Under the pieces are notes generated by a model that saw only the letters and a program-made list of their open reading frames with translations, ran no database searches and was not told where the DNA came from. This document shows positions 17,645 to 26,885 of a DNA stretch of 64,000 bases, one piece after another. Source of the stretch: Lachnospiraceae bacterium OM04-12BH (GTDB lineage Bacteria; Bacillota; Clostridia; Lachnospirales; Lachnospiraceae). Each line of letters opens with the position of its first letter. Position 1 is the first letter of the stretch. Made by a program: the position numbers and the translations under genes. The stretch is from positions 127,674 through 191,673 of the forward strand of contig QULQ01000007.1 in NCBI GenBank assembly GCA_003490145.1, given 5' to 3'.

Positions 17645-17736
17645 GGGAAATGTCTCCTTTCTGTCATATTCCTGTTAAAAATCTGTTATGCTCCATGTAC
17701 CTGCCGGAAGGGGCAGGAGCAATGGAAAAGCTGTAT

Positions 17737-18174
17737 TTACTGCCGGAACAGAACGGTATATTCCTTCATCATATCCTCGAAGGAGATACCATAAATATCT
17801 TCTGTGGATTCCCCGTAGGTATCTTCGATCAGTTCGTCATACTGCTGACCGATACCAATCAGAAGATCTGGATTCTGCAGCAGAAGGGCTATAGAGGAGA
17901 TCAGAATGCCAACGGTCATAATGAGACTGCCGGCTCCACAGATGATACCAATCTTTGCCTGGGTCAGCAGCTTTTTGCCATAGCCTTTGGAAAGCAGGGC
18001 AAAAAGAACCGCAAGGCCGCCGCAGATAAATGGAAGAACCACTGTCATGATCGTGAAAAAGGATGCCAGTCCGAGGAGCAGGGAGGCAGTTGCCATGGCC
18101 ATGCCTGGATTGCGGCAGGAATAATCGACTCCGTTATATCTGTTTGGATCATTGCTCTGAAAATTGAAATCCAT
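17737..18174 (-). CDS. Small DUF4190-like membrane protein
   Basis: 145 residues with two to three hydrophobic helices (MAMATASLLLGLASFFTIM, VVLPFICGGLAVLFALLS, IGIICGAGSLIMTVGILIS), the pattern of DUF4190-type proteins where a short N-terminus is followed by paired helices with a KxG turn. The tail is acidic (YGESTEDIYGISFEDMMKEY). I choose ATG 18174 because GTGAG lies 8 bases upstream; the GTG at 18186 overlaps that ribosome site. Function unknown. Confidence 0.75.
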   Translation of the reverse strand: MDFNFQSNDPNRYNGVDYSCRNPGMAMATASLLLGLASFFTIMTVVLPFICGGLAVLFALLSKGYGKKLLTQAKIGIICGAGSLIMTVGILISSIALLLQNPDLLIGIGQQYDELIEDTYGESTEDIYGISFEDMMKEYTVLFRQ

Positions 18175-18249
18175 AGAAAATCTCACTTTTATATCTTAAT
18201 ATTCTAGTGTCTCTATTATAGCGCCAGTTGGAAAAGAAAACAAGAAGAA

Positions 18250-18279
18250 CAGGTTCTTGAAAAAAGAACCGGCTTTTTG
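18250..18279 (+). terminator. Terminator-like hairpin upstream of tex
   Basis: GGTTCTT (18252-18258) pairs with AAGAACC (18264-18270), followed by GGCTTTTT. It is about 90 bases before tex; it could attenuate tex or end a short upstream transcript. Confidence 0.55.
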
Positions 18280-18368
18280 TATGATGATAGAAGCGGGTGC
18301 TTCTTGGGGGGGGATTTTTATGAGCTGGCAGGAGAATGATAATTTGCATCCGGGAAAAGGAAAAACAT

Positions 18369-20783
18369 ATGGACATCATCAAAAAGATCAAAGAAGAACT
18401 CAAGGTAGAAAAGTGGCAGGTAGAAGCGGCAGTCAAGCTGATTGATGAGGGGAACACGATTCCCTTTATCTCCAGATACCGGAAGGAAGCTACCGGTTCA
18501 CTGAATGATGAGCAGCTTCGTGACTTATATGAAAGACTGAATTATCTCCGTAATCTGGAGGAGAAGAAGGAGCAGGTGCTTGGCAGTATTGAGGAGCAGG
18601 GACAGCTTACTGAGGAGCTGAAGGCCAAGATCCTGGCGGCGGAGACTCTCGTGGTGGTGGAAGATCTGTACAGACCCTACAGACCAAAGAGAAAAACAAG
18701 AGCCAGTGTGGCAAAGGAAAAGGGGCTGCAGCCGCTTGCAGAGTTTATCCTTGAGCAGAATACAGATAAGCCGCTGGAAACAGAAGCAGAAAAATATGTG
18801 GATGCTGATAAGGGTGTTACAGATGTCAGGGAAGCACTGCAGGGTGCCAGGGATATTATTGCAGAGAGTATTTCCGATGAGGCAGATTACCGTATTTATA
18901 TCCGAAATATCACTATGGAGGAAGGCTCTATCAGCAGCAGTGCCAAGGATGAGAAGGCAGAAAGCGTCTATGAAATGTACTATGACTATGAGGAACCACT
19001 GAAGAAGGCAGCAGGTCACCGTATCCTGGCACTGAACCGTGGAGAAAATGAGAAGATTCTGACTGTAAAGGTCAATGCGCCGACAGAACGGATCCTTCAG
19101 TATCTGAATAAGAAGATCGTGACAGCAGAGAATCCCTATACCACACCTGTACTGCAGGAGGTGATCGAGGATGCTTATGACAGACTGATCGCACCGGCAA
19201 TTGAAAGAGAGATCCGGAATGATCTTACAGAAAAGGCAGAGGACGGTGCCATTTCTGTATTTGGCAAAAATCTGGAGCAGCTGCTGATGCAGCCTCCGAT
19301 CGCAGGAAAGGTGGTACTTGGCTGGGATCCGGCATTCCGTACCGGCTGTAAGCTGGCTGTTGTAGATCCTACCGGAAAGGTACTGGATACGAAGGTCATT
19401 TATCCTACAGCACCACAGAATAAGGTAGAGGAGGCCAAGAAGGAGTTAAAGCGTCTGATCAGCAAATATCATGTATCCCTGATCAGTGTGGGAAATGGAA
19501 CTGCCTCCAGAGAATCAGAGCAGGTGATCGTGGAACTGATAAGGGAGCTGGATACTCCTGTTCAGTATGTGATCGTGAATGAAGCGGGCGCATCTGTTTA
19601 TTCTGCAAGTAAGCTGGCTACTGAAGAATTCCCGAACTTTGATGTGGGACAGAGAAGCGCAGCTTCTATCGCAAGGAGATTGCAGGATCCGCTGGCAGAG
19701 CTTGTCAAGATAGATCCTAAATCTATCGGTGTCGGACAGTATCAGCATGACATGAACCAGAAGAAGCTTGGAGAAGCATTGAGTGGTGTAGTAGAAGACT
19801 GCGTAAATAAGGTAGGCGTAGATTTAAATACTGCTTCTGCTTCCCTGCTTGAATATATTTCCGGTATTTCCAAAGCTATTGCAAAAAATATCGTGGAGTA
19901 CAGGGAACAGAATGGCCGCTTTACAGATAGAAAGCAGCTTTTAAAGGTGGCAAAGCTCGGTCCCAAGGCCTATGAGCAGTGCGCCGGATTTATGAGGATC
20001 ACAGACGGGGACAATCCGCTTGATGCGACCAGTGTCCATCCGGAAAGCTATGGGGCAGCCATGCAGCTTCTCGACAGACTGCATCTGACCATGGATGATG
20101 TACGGAAACTTCAGAAGGAAGCCGCTGCACAGAAGAGCACAGGCAGCAGGGCAGGAAACAGCAGTGGAAATGCAGGAGCCGGAGCTGGCAGCAGACAGAA
20201 GAAGCAGAAGGTCGTGATCCGTAATACAGGAACGGCCATGGGAATGGCGCTTGCTGCAGCCATGGGCGGTATGACATTGGAAGCTGAAGATCAGGGAAGC
20301 AGATCTCACAGAGATAACGGAAAGAACAGAAATAACGGAAGCAGTGCAGCAGCTTCCGGAAATGCAGCAGGAAGCAGCATTGGGACACTGGAAAAGAAGA
20401 TCACGGATAAGAAGAAGCTGGCAGAGGAGCTTGGCATTGGTGAGATCACTCTGACAGATATCTTAAAGGAGCTGGAAAAGCCGGCAAGAGATCCAAGAGA
20501 AAATATGCCGCTGCCGATCCTTCGCAGTGATGTCCTTGATATGAAGGATTTAAAGCCTGGCATGATCCTGAAGGGGACTGTGCGGAATGTCATTGACTTT
20601 GGTGTGTTTGTGGATATCGGTGTTCATCAGGATGGTCTGGTGCATATTTCCCAGATCACAGATAAATATATCAAACATCCACTGGAGGCAGTGAGTGTCG
20701 GGGATATTGTAGAGGTACAGGTACTTTCCGTGGATGTACCGAAGAAGAGGATCTCCCTGACCATGAAGATCAATCAGAAATAG
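18369..20783 (+). CDS. tex: Tex-family RNA-binding transcription accessory protein
   Basis: 804 residues. The order is Tex N-terminal helical domain (about 1-190), YqgF-like nuclease fold (GWDPAFRTGCKLAVVD near 325), helix-hairpin-helix repeats (SASLLEYISGISKAIAKNI near 495) and a C-terminal S1 domain (GMILKGTVRNVIDFGVFVDIG, about 725-795). Tex is usually about 710-780 residues. Here a Gly/Ser/Asn/Ala-rich linker of roughly 70 residues (around 590-680) separates the last HhH from the S1 region. The start at 18369 follows AAAAGGAAAAACAT. Tex binds nucleic acids and has pleiotropic effects on transcription. Confidence 0.95.
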   Translation: MDIIKKIKEELKVEKWQVEAAVKLIDEGNTIPFISRYRKEATGSLNDEQLRDLYERLNYLRNLEEKKEQVLGSIEEQGQLTEELKAKILAAETLVVVEDLYRPYRPKRKTRASVAKEKGLQPLAEFILEQNTDKPLETEAEKYVDADKGVTDVREALQGARDIIAESISDEADYRIYIRNITMEEGSISSSAKDEKAESVYEMYYDYEEPLKKAAGHRILALNRGENEKILTVKVNAPTERILQYLNKKIVTAENPYTTPVLQEVIEDAYDRLIAPAIEREIRNDLTEKAEDGAISVFGKNLEQLLMQPPIAGKVVLGWDPAFRTGCKLAVVDPTGKVLDTKVIYPTAPQNKVEEAKKELKRLISKYHVSLISVGNGTASRESEQVIVELIRELDTPVQYVIVNEAGASVYSASKLATEEFPNFDVGQRSAASIARRLQDPLAELVKIDPKSIGVGQYQHDMNQKKLGEALSGVVEDCVNKVGVDLNTASASLLEYISGISKAIAKNIVEYREQNGRFTDRKQLLKVAKLGPKAYEQCAGFMRITDGDNPLDATSVHPESYGAAMQLLDRLHLTMDDVRKLQKEAAAQKSTGSRAGNSSGNAGAGAGSRQKKQKVVIRNTGTAMGMALAAAMGGMTLEAEDQGSRSHRDNGKNRNNGSSAAASGNAAGSSIGTLEKKITDKKKLAEELGIGEITLTDILKELEKPARDPRENMPLPILRSDVLDMKDLKPGMILKGTVRNVIDFGVFVDIGVHQDGLVHISQITDKYIKHPLEAVSVGDIVEVQVLSVDVPKKRISLTMKINQK

Positions 20784-20798
20784 AAAGCAGGTGACGGA

Positions 20799-21866
20799 TT
20801 GGGGACAGAAGAGCAGAAGGATGAGAAGCCTCATAAGAGAAGAGTGCGTTACAGTGGGACACATCCCAGAAAATTCAGTGAAAAATATAAGGAACTCAAT
20901 CCGGAGAAATATCAAGATACGATAGAAAGGGTGATCAGCAAGGGCAGTACACCGGCGGGAATGCACATTTCCATCTGTGTACAGGAGATCCTTACCTTTC
21001 TGCAGATAAAACCGGGTATGAAAGGACTTGATGCTACCCTTGGATATGGCGGACACAGCCGGAAGATGCTGGAGGCACTGCAGGGAAGGGGGCACCTGTA
21101 TGCACTGGACGTGGATCCGATCGAGATCGTGAAGACCACAAAAAGGCTTAGGGAGGCAGGATTTTCAGAAGAGATCTTTACTCCCATTTCCGAGAACTTT
21201 GCTAATGTTGACAGGGTGGCAGAGCAGTACGGTCCCTTTGATTTCCTGCTGGCAGATCTTGGTGTATCCTCCATGCAGATCGATAATCCGGAAAGAGGAT
21301 TTTCCTATAAACAGGAAGGACCCTTAGATCTCCGGCTGAACCCACAGAACGGTGAGCCTGCATCAGAACGCTTACAGAAAATGAACCGGGAAGAGATCGA
21401 GGGAATGCTCATTGACAATTCTGACGAGCCCTATGCGGCAGAGATTGCAAGGGCCATCGCTGGAAGAAACCGCAAAGGGCAAAAGATAGATACCACCACA
21501 AAGCTGGCAGAGCTGATCGGGGAAACACTTGCTTTTCTGCCTGAAAAGGAACGGAAGGAAGCAGTGAAGAAATCCTGTGCCCGTGTGTTTCAGGCACTCC
21601 GTATAGATGTAAACAGTGAGTTTGAAGTACTGGAAGCCTTTCTGACAAAGCTCCCTTCCTGTATGGCACCTGGTGGAAGGATCGCTATCCTGACCTTCCA
21701 TTCCGGGGAAGACAGACTGGTGAAGCATGCCTTCAAGGAAGGGAAGAAAGCAGGGATCTACAGTGAGGTTGCTGAAGATGTGATCCGGCCTTCCAGCGAG
21801 GAATGCGCAAAGAACCCAAGGGCGAAATCCACCAAGATGCGCTGGGCGGTCCTGGCAGAAGAATGA
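20799..21866 (+). CDS. rsmH: RsmH-type 16S rRNA (cytosine-N4) methyltransferase, N-terminally extended
   Basis: 355 residues of the MraW/RsmH family, which methylates N4 of C1402 in 16S rRNA. SAM-binding LDATLGYGGHSRKML is at about residues 75-89, LLADLGVSSMQIDNPERGFSY and ILTFHSGEDRLVKH follow. Standard RsmH (about 310) begins close to the H(x)PV motif, whereas this protein has about 50 extra basic residues (KPHKRRVRYSGTHPRKFSEKY) and GMHISICVQE at the usual start. It also lies outside a division-cell-wall cluster, so it is probably a paralogue. The TTG start at 20799 follows GCAGGTGACGGA, directly after tex. Confidence 0.85.
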   Translation: MGTEEQKDEKPHKRRVRYSGTHPRKFSEKYKELNPEKYQDTIERVISKGSTPAGMHISICVQEILTFLQIKPGMKGLDATLGYGGHSRKMLEALQGRGHLYALDVDPIEIVKTTKRLREAGFSEEIFTPISENFANVDRVAEQYGPFDFLLADLGVSSMQIDNPERGFSYKQEGPLDLRLNPQNGEPASERLQKMNREEIEGMLIDNSDEPYAAEIARAIAGRNRKGQKIDTTTKLAELIGETLAFLPEKERKEAVKKSCARVFQALRIDVNSEFEVLEAFLTKLPSCMAPGGRIAILTFHSGEDRLVKHAFKEGKKAGIYSEVAEDVIRPSSEECAKNPRAKSTKMRWAVLAEE

Positions 21867-21868
21867 GT

Positions 21869-22624
21869 TTATAAATCAATATCCAGTTCAACAGGGCAGT
21901 GATCCGAACCGAAAACCTCGGTATGGATGGCTGCCTTTTTTAATTGCGGAGCAAGGCGCTCTGAGGTAATAAAGTAGTCAATACGCCATCCGGCATTCTT
22001 TTCACGTGCTTTGAAACGATAAGACCACCAGGAGTAGATCCCCTCGGCAGCAGGATAAAAATAACGGAAGGTATCAGTGAAGCCGGCCTGCAAAAGGGTT
22101 GTCATTTTCGCCCGTTCCTCATCTGAAAAGCCGGCATTCTGGCGGTTGCTTTTGGGGTTCTTTAAGTCAATCTCTTCATGGGCTACATTCAGGTCACCGC
22201 AGAGGATCACAGGCTTTTTCACATCCAGAGATTTTAAATAGGCGAGGAAATCATCCTCCCATGTCATACGGTAGGGAAGTCTTGCCAGCTCATTCTGGGA
22301 ATTTGGTGTATAGCAGGTCACCAGATAGAAGTTGTCATATTCCAGTGTGATCACACGGCCTTCCCTGTCATGCTCATCGATGCCGATCCCATAAGAGACA
22401 GAAACGGGCTCCTTCTTTGCAAAGATGGCTGTACCGGAGTAGCCTTTTTTCTCTGCATAATTCCAGTACTGATGGTAGCCGGGGAGGTCAAGAGCAATCT
22501 GCCCTTCCTGCAGCTTTGATTCTTGAATGCAGAAAAAATCCGCATCCACAGAGTGAAAATAATCAAGAAAGCCTTTCTGCACACAGGCACGAAGACCATT
22601 TACGTTCCAGGAAATAAATTTCAT
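21869..22624 (-). CDS. xth: Exodeoxyribonuclease III / AP endonuclease
   Basis: 251 residues of the exonuclease III (endonuclease/exonuclease/phosphatase) fold, acting in base-excision repair at abasic sites. All motifs are visible: SWNVNGLRA, the metal-ligand Glu in IQESKLQ, YTPNSQN, GDLNVAHEEIDL and the C-terminal catalytic GSDHCPVELD. The start follows GTGAGGTGACATTATT. It converges with rsmH; the stop codons are separated by 2 bases. Confidence 0.97.
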   Translation of the reverse strand: MKFISWNVNGLRACVQKGFLDYFHSVDADFFCIQESKLQEGQIALDLPGYHQYWNYAEKKGYSGTAIFAKKEPVSVSYGIGIDEHDREGRVITLEYDNFYLVTCYTPNSQNELARLPYRMTWEDDFLAYLKSLDVKKPVILCGDLNVAHEEIDLKNPKSNRQNAGFSDEERAKMTTLLQAGFTDTFRYFYPAAEGIYSWWSYRFKAREKNAGWRIDYFITSERLAPQLKKAAIHTEVFGSDHCPVELDIDL

Positions 22625-22654
22625 AATAATGTCACCTCACAGTCTGATAATGAA

Positions 22655-22683
22655 ATTATGCACAAAACGGATCTGTTAGTCAA
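22655..22683 (-). promoter_or_regulatory. Promoter of the exodeoxyribonuclease III gene
   Basis: On the minus strand TTGACT (22683-22678), 17 bases, CATAAT (22660-22655). Confidence 0.6.
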
Positions 22684-22713
22684 TGGAAACAAAAGTGTAT
22701 GATCTGTCAATAC

Positions 22714-22822
22714 GTTGTGAAACAACATATAAAACAGCAATAGAAGGGAGCAGGAAAAGTAAAAAATTGACAATTCAACAGGTAAAAAAGGGAAAGAGAT
22801 TAGTCAAATTGTACAGTATAAT
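22714..22822 (+). promoter_or_regulatory. Control region of the sugar ABC operon
   Basis: A TATAAT box at 22817-22822 has no good -35 (the hexamer at -35 spacing is AAGAGA), as expected for an activator-dependent promoter. An inverted repeat GTTGT-GAA-ACAAC lies at 22714-22726 and a TTGACA at 22767-22772. The AraC regulator at 25993-26820 is the obvious candidate activator; binding is inferred. Confidence 0.45.
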
Positions 22823-22871
22823 GAAATCATCCTAAAGGACAAGAAACAGGTAAATGTATAGGAGGGAAAAC

Positions 22872-24227
22872 ATGAAAAAGAAAGTACTTAGTTTACTGCT
22901 TACTGGAGCAATGATTGCGGCCATGCTGACTGGATGTGGAAATGCTGATGCAAATACAGATTCATCATCTGGAGAAACAGATCAGACAGAGAGCACAGAA
23001 GCTGCAGAGACCGGAAAAGAAATTGATATTTCATTCTACACAACAGAGACTGGCAAGGACGATATGTTCCAGCAGCTGATCTCAGATTTTGAATCCAAAA
23101 ATCCGGGAATCAAGGTAGAGTACATCGCAGCAGGTGATGATCAGCTGCAGCAGTGGATGGCTCTGTACTCAAGCAATGAGGGACCAACAGTATCTTATAT
23201 GGATCCGATTAATATTTATGAAAACCAGGAAAGAATGAGAGAGCTTACAAATGAATCCCTGGTTGGAAATATTAATGAGTCAGCGCTTGCAACCTTTACC
23301 TTTGACGGAAAGATATATGCGGCACCGGGAACAGCAGCAGGTATTGGTATTCTTTATAACAAAGCTGTATGTGATAAGGCAGTAGGCGGAGATTTTGATC
23401 CTTACTCCATCAAAACAAGATCTGATCTGAAGGATCTGTTTGATAAGATTGAAGCTACCGGAGTTGCAGCAACCTGTATCACAGGTGTCAACTGGTCTGT
23501 AGGATCCCACATTTTATGCCAGACATATGGGGCTGCTAATGGCTCTACCGAGGAAAGGGTTGCTTATGTAAACAGTATTATCAGTGGAGAAACCAAGGAG
23601 ATTGACAGTCCTGTATTTAACGGATATATGGACACCTTTGATCTGCTTGCACAGTACAACTACAACAAGGCTGATCCGTTGGTTGGAGATGTCAATATGG
23701 ACGCCCAGGCATTGGCTACAGGCGACTGCGGAACCTGGTTCATGGGTGACTGGGCATGGACATATATGGCTGATATTGTTGAACCGGATGCCCAGTTTGG
23801 ATTACTGCCGCTTCCCTACAGTGATGATCCGGATGATGTAATTAATCAGAGTATTGCAACATCCTATGCAAAGGGGTACTGTGTAGATGCAAGCCAGAAT
23901 ACGGAAGAACAGCAGGAAGCGGGTATTAAGTTTATCGAGTACCTTACCTCTGATGAAACAGCCGAGCAGTTAATGGCTGAAACATGTGGACAGGCTCTGC
24001 CTTACAAAAATGCAAATGTAAAAATTGAAAGCCCGTTAGGATTATCAACAGCAGATTATATTGCAAAAGGACTTACCTACGATTTCTATGGAACACCGAA
24101 TCTGTGCCCGTCTGATATCTGGTATGAATGTGGTGCATATATGTGTGAATACCTTGCAGGAGCATGTGACAGAGAAACACTTGCATCAGGAATAGATGCT
24201 TACTGGCAGAAGCAGGAAGCAAGATAG
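22872..24227 (+). CDS. Carbohydrate ABC transporter substrate-binding lipoprotein
   Basis: 451 residues of the family 1 (MalE/UgpB-like) solute-binding proteins. The lipoprotein signal MKKKVLSLLLTGAMIAAMLTGC sets the start at 22872, after AGGAGGGAAAAC. A Ser/Thr/Glu-rich linker follows the lipidated Cys, then DISFYTTETGKDDMFQQLI and the typical AGIKFIEYLTSDETAEQLM near the C-terminus. It is anchored to the outside of the membrane and delivers an oligosaccharide to the two permeases that follow. No ATPase is encoded here, so a shared MsmK-type ATPase elsewhere is expected. The ligand is unknown; the downstream operon suggests an alpha-glucoside or acylated sugar. Confidence 0.93.
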   Translation: MKKKVLSLLLTGAMIAAMLTGCGNADANTDSSSGETDQTESTEAAETGKEIDISFYTTETGKDDMFQQLISDFESKNPGIKVEYIAAGDDQLQQWMALYSSNEGPTVSYMDPINIYENQERMRELTNESLVGNINESALATFTFDGKIYAAPGTAAGIGILYNKAVCDKAVGGDFDPYSIKTRSDLKDLFDKIEATGVAATCITGVNWSVGSHILCQTYGAANGSTEERVAYVNSIISGETKEIDSPVFNGYMDTFDLLAQYNYNKADPLVGDVNMDAQALATGDCGTWFMGDWAWTYMADIVEPDAQFGLLPLPYSDDPDDVINQSIATSYAKGYCVDASQNTEEQQEAGIKFIEYLTSDETAEQLMAETCGQALPYKNANVKIESPLGLSTADYIAKGLTYDFYGTPNLCPSDIWYECGAYMCEYLAGACDRETLASGIDAYWQKQEAR

Positions 24228-24241
24228 CCAGGAAATGAAAA

Positions 24242-24265
24242 TGTGGGGAAGGAAACTTCCCCGCA
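24242..24265 (+). terminator. Intra-operon hairpin between binding protein and permease
   Basis: A 10-bp stem (24242-24251 with 24256-24265, one G-U) closed by a GAAA tetraloop, followed by only a weak T-rich stretch. Such hairpins commonly stabilise the binding-protein message and cut permease expression. Confidence 0.75.
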
Positions 24266-24287
24266 TTTGCTTTTAAAGGAGAAAATG

Positions 24288-25175
24288 ATGGATAAGAAGA
24301 AAAATAGAAAAATGAGGAGCCTCCTGCAGTTTGCTGGCTTTGGCTTCCCGGCCCTGTTTGTCTGGATGACGGTGATTATCGTTCCGTTCATATATGGTAT
24401 CTGGATCACATTTACGGACTGGAACGGGCTTGCAATGCATATTAATTATGTTGGACTGGAAAATTACGCTGCAGTATTTAAGGATCCGACTTTTGTGTCA
24501 TCATTTTTAAAGACGGTGGTTTATGCTCTGTTTACTGTTCTTGCTAGTAATATCATTGGATTTGCACTGGCACTCGCAGTGACGAGTGGGATAAAAGGGC
24601 AGGGATTATTCCGGACCGGATTTTTTACACCCAATATTATTGGTGGAATTATTCTTGGCTACATCTGGAACTTCATTTTTTCCTATGTGCTGACAGCATT
24701 TGGCAAGCATTTTGGTATCGGCTGGATGTCAACCTCCTGGCTGACCCATCCAACAAGAGCACTGATTGCCCTGATTATTGTAAGCTCATGGCAGATGAGC
24801 GGATATCTGATGGTAATCTATATAGCGGGGCTTACGAATGTACCAAAGGAGCTGATCGAGGCAGCACGTGTGGATGGGGCAACGGCCTGGCAGACTGTCA
24901 GGAAGGTGAAGGTACCGTTGATACGTAATACAACAGCAATTTGTATTTTCCTGTCAATTTCCAGAACCTTTATGTCTTTTGATATGAATCTTTCCTTAAC
25001 GGCTGGTGGACCATATAAGTCAACAGAGTTAATCGCATACAAGATTTATCAGACAGCTTTTACCAGTATGGAGTTCGGAAAAGGACAAGCACAGGCCATC
25101 GTATTATTTGTGATCGTTGCAGTAATCTCACTGCTGCAGGTATATTTCACAAAGAAGGGAGATGAGGAGTCATGA
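24288..25175 (+). CDS. Sugar ABC transporter permease (MalF/UgpA type)
   Basis: 295 residues with six predicted membrane helices and the cytosolic EAA loop ELIEAARVDGATAWQTVRKVKVPLI (about residues 187-211) that docks on the ATPase. I take ATG 24288, six bases after AAAGGAG; the adjacent ATG 24285 is possible. The N-terminal MDKKKNRKMRS is basic and cytosolic. It overlaps the next permease by four bases (ATGA), so the two are translationally coupled. Confidence 0.94.
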   Translation: MDKKKNRKMRSLLQFAGFGFPALFVWMTVIIVPFIYGIWITFTDWNGLAMHINYVGLENYAAVFKDPTFVSSFLKTVVYALFTVLASNIIGFALALAVTSGIKGQGLFRTGFFTPNIIGGIILGYIWNFIFSYVLTAFGKHFGIGWMSTSWLTHPTRALIALIIVSSWQMSGYLMVIYIAGLTNVPKELIEAARVDGATAWQTVRKVKVPLIRNTTAICIFLSISRTFMSFDMNLSLTAGGPYKSTELIAYKIYQTAFTSMEFGKGQAQAIVLFVIVAVISLLQVYFTKKGDEES

Positions 25176-25996
25176 CAAAAGCGAAGAAGAATGCGGTTTT
25201 CCTTATTACATTAATTGTTTTACTTCTTTTTATGGTACCATTTTTTGTACTTGTGCTTAATTCCTTTAAGACCACGAATGAATTTATAACTGCACCATTT
25301 GCACTGCCGAAAAAGTTCAGTCTGGACAATTTCAGAGTTGCGATTAACAGAATGAATTTCTGGTCTTCTCTCAGGAATACAGCAGTGATCACAGTACTGG
25401 CAGTTGCAGTCAATATGCTGATTGGCTCTATGACAGGTTATTTTTTTGCAAGAAAAAGATGGGGAATTAATAAAATCATTTTTGGTGCATTTTTGGCATC
25501 TATGGTTGCACCATTCCAGGTTTATATGATACCGTTGGTGAAAATTTATGCCGGATGGCTGGGACTTTCCAATAATTTACTGATCGTTGCCTATGTTGCA
25601 GTAGGGTTAAACCTTCCGTTTGCAGTGTTTCTGTATAAAGGATTTGCAGAAGGGATTCCGGAAGAACTGGATGAGGCAGCAAGAATCGATGGCTGCAGCT
25701 TTACAAAAACGTTTTTCAGTATCATTCTGCCGCTGCTGAAACCGATTATCATTACAGTTACAGTATTTGTTGCTATGGGTGTCTGGAATGATTTCCTTAT
25801 GTCAAGCCTTTTCCTCACTAAGCAGGGAACAAAGACTCTGGCAATTGCAATCAAAACCTTCCTTACCAATCATACAGCAGAATATGCACCGATGATGGCA
25901 GGTCTGCTGCTGAGTATTCTGCCGGTACTGGCATTCTATCTGTTTGGACAGAAATATATTATAGAAGGAGTGGTTGCCGGAAGTGTAAAGGGCTAG
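25172..25996 (+). CDS. Sugar ABC transporter permease (MalG/UgpE type)
   Basis: 274 residues with six membrane helices. The EAA loop EELDEAARIDGCSFTKTFFSIILPLLKP (about residues 168-195) and the C-terminal QKYIIEGVVAGSVKG are hallmarks of MalG-like permeases. It completes the importer with the preceding two genes. Its end overlaps the end of the convergent AraC gene by four bases. Confidence 0.94.
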   Translation: MTKAKKNAVFLITLIVLLLFMVPFFVLVLNSFKTTNEFITAPFALPKKFSLDNFRVAINRMNFWSSLRNTAVITVLAVAVNMLIGSMTGYFFARKRWGINKIIFGAFLASMVAPFQVYMIPLVKIYAGWLGLSNNLLIVAYVAVGLNLPFAVFLYKGFAEGIPEELDEAARIDGCSFTKTFFSIILPLLKPIIITVTVFVAMGVWNDFLMSSLFLTKQGTKTLAIAIKTFLTNHTAEYAPMMAGLLLSILPVLAFYLFGQKYIIEGVVAGSVKG

Positions 25997-26820
25997 TGCT
26001 TCCGGGAAGCAAGAAACACGCCTGGGGTGCAGCCGTATAATTTCTTGAACATGGTAATAAATGATTTTATATTGGGAAACCCATTACGGAATGCACATTC
26101 AGTCAGGTTTTCCTGACCACTGGAAAGCTGCTCGGCAGCATGGCTGACACGGACGAAATTTAAATAGGAAAGAAAATTTACACCCAGGGTTTCCTTGAAA
26201 TGACGGGAAAAATAGCTGGCTGTATATTGGAAATGATCCGCAACATCTGTCAGTGTAAGATTTTCCTGATAATGATTTTCAATATAGTCAGCAAAAGAGG
26301 ATGCCAGGTGGACATCCTGTTTGCTTGGAGCAGAGTAGGAGGTATCCTTTTTTATACAACTGGTTGCCAGTAAAGCCAGTATTTCATAAATTTTGCTCAT
26401 AAGAAGGAACTGATAAGTGGGTGCATCAGGATCCATGTTAAAAATTTCAATAGAGATTTTTTTGATTTTTTCTGTTAACAGATCATTGTTTGGATTGTAA
26501 AAAAACAGATTTTTTCCAAGCCATTTTTCTATAAATGGGAGGGAAAATAAAATACTGATTCCGGTAAAGGAATCAGAGGGGGAAATATATCTGCAGGAAT
26601 GCAGCTCACAGCTATTGATCAACAGCCAGTCAGATTCCTTGAAATCAAAATTGCAGCTTCCTGAATTAAAACGAATGCTCCCTGTCAGGGTTACAGTCAG
26701 CTCGATGCTCCGATGAAAGTGCAGTGGGGCGTATATATAATTCCCGGTAAGATTGTGCCGGTATATGTTTACAGGAAGAAACGAGACAATATCATTATAT
26801 GCCTCATACAGTTGTGACAT
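25993..26820 (-). CDS. AraC-family transcriptional regulator
   Basis: 275 residues. The N-terminal cupin domain (APLHFHRSIELTVTLTGSIRF) is a ligand-sensing module and the C-terminal part contains two helix-turn-helix motifs (LTLTDVADHFQYTASYFSRHFKETLG and LTECAFRNGFPNIKSFITMFKKLYGCTPG). It lies between the importer operon and the divergent esterase operon, 65 bases from the latter, and is the likely controller of both. The start follows AGAAGGGATAGCA. The inducer is unknown. Confidence 0.93.
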   Translation of the reverse strand: MSQLYEAYNDIVSFLPVNIYRHNLTGNYIYAPLHFHRSIELTVTLTGSIRFNSGSCNFDFKESDWLLINSCELHSCRYISPSDSFTGISILFSLPFIEKWLGKNLFFYNPNNDLLTEKIKKISIEIFNMDPDAPTYQFLLMSKIYEILALLATSCIKKDTSYSAPSKQDVHLASSFADYIENHYQENLTLTDVADHFQYTASYFSRHFKETLGVNFLSYLNFVRVSHAAEQLSSGQENLTECAFRNGFPNIKSFITMFKKLYGCTPGVFLASRKH

Positions 26821-26885
26821 TGCTATCCCTTCTTTCTAATTAATAAAATACATTTTAGCATAGAAAAAAAGAGAGGTAAACCAAT

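Noticed and set aside
17578..18207. 209-codon plus-strand frame opposite the small membrane protein genes
   Set aside because: It spans two minus-strand genes and their gap; the minus-strand frames have ribosome sites and membrane helices.
18336..18368. Upstream start for tex
   Set aside because: The extra 11 residues lack a ribosome site, whereas ATG 18369 has AAAAGGA at good distance.
22854..22871. Longer N-terminus for the sugar-binding protein
   Set aside because: It would put six residues before a perfect lipoprotein signal and include the ribosome site.
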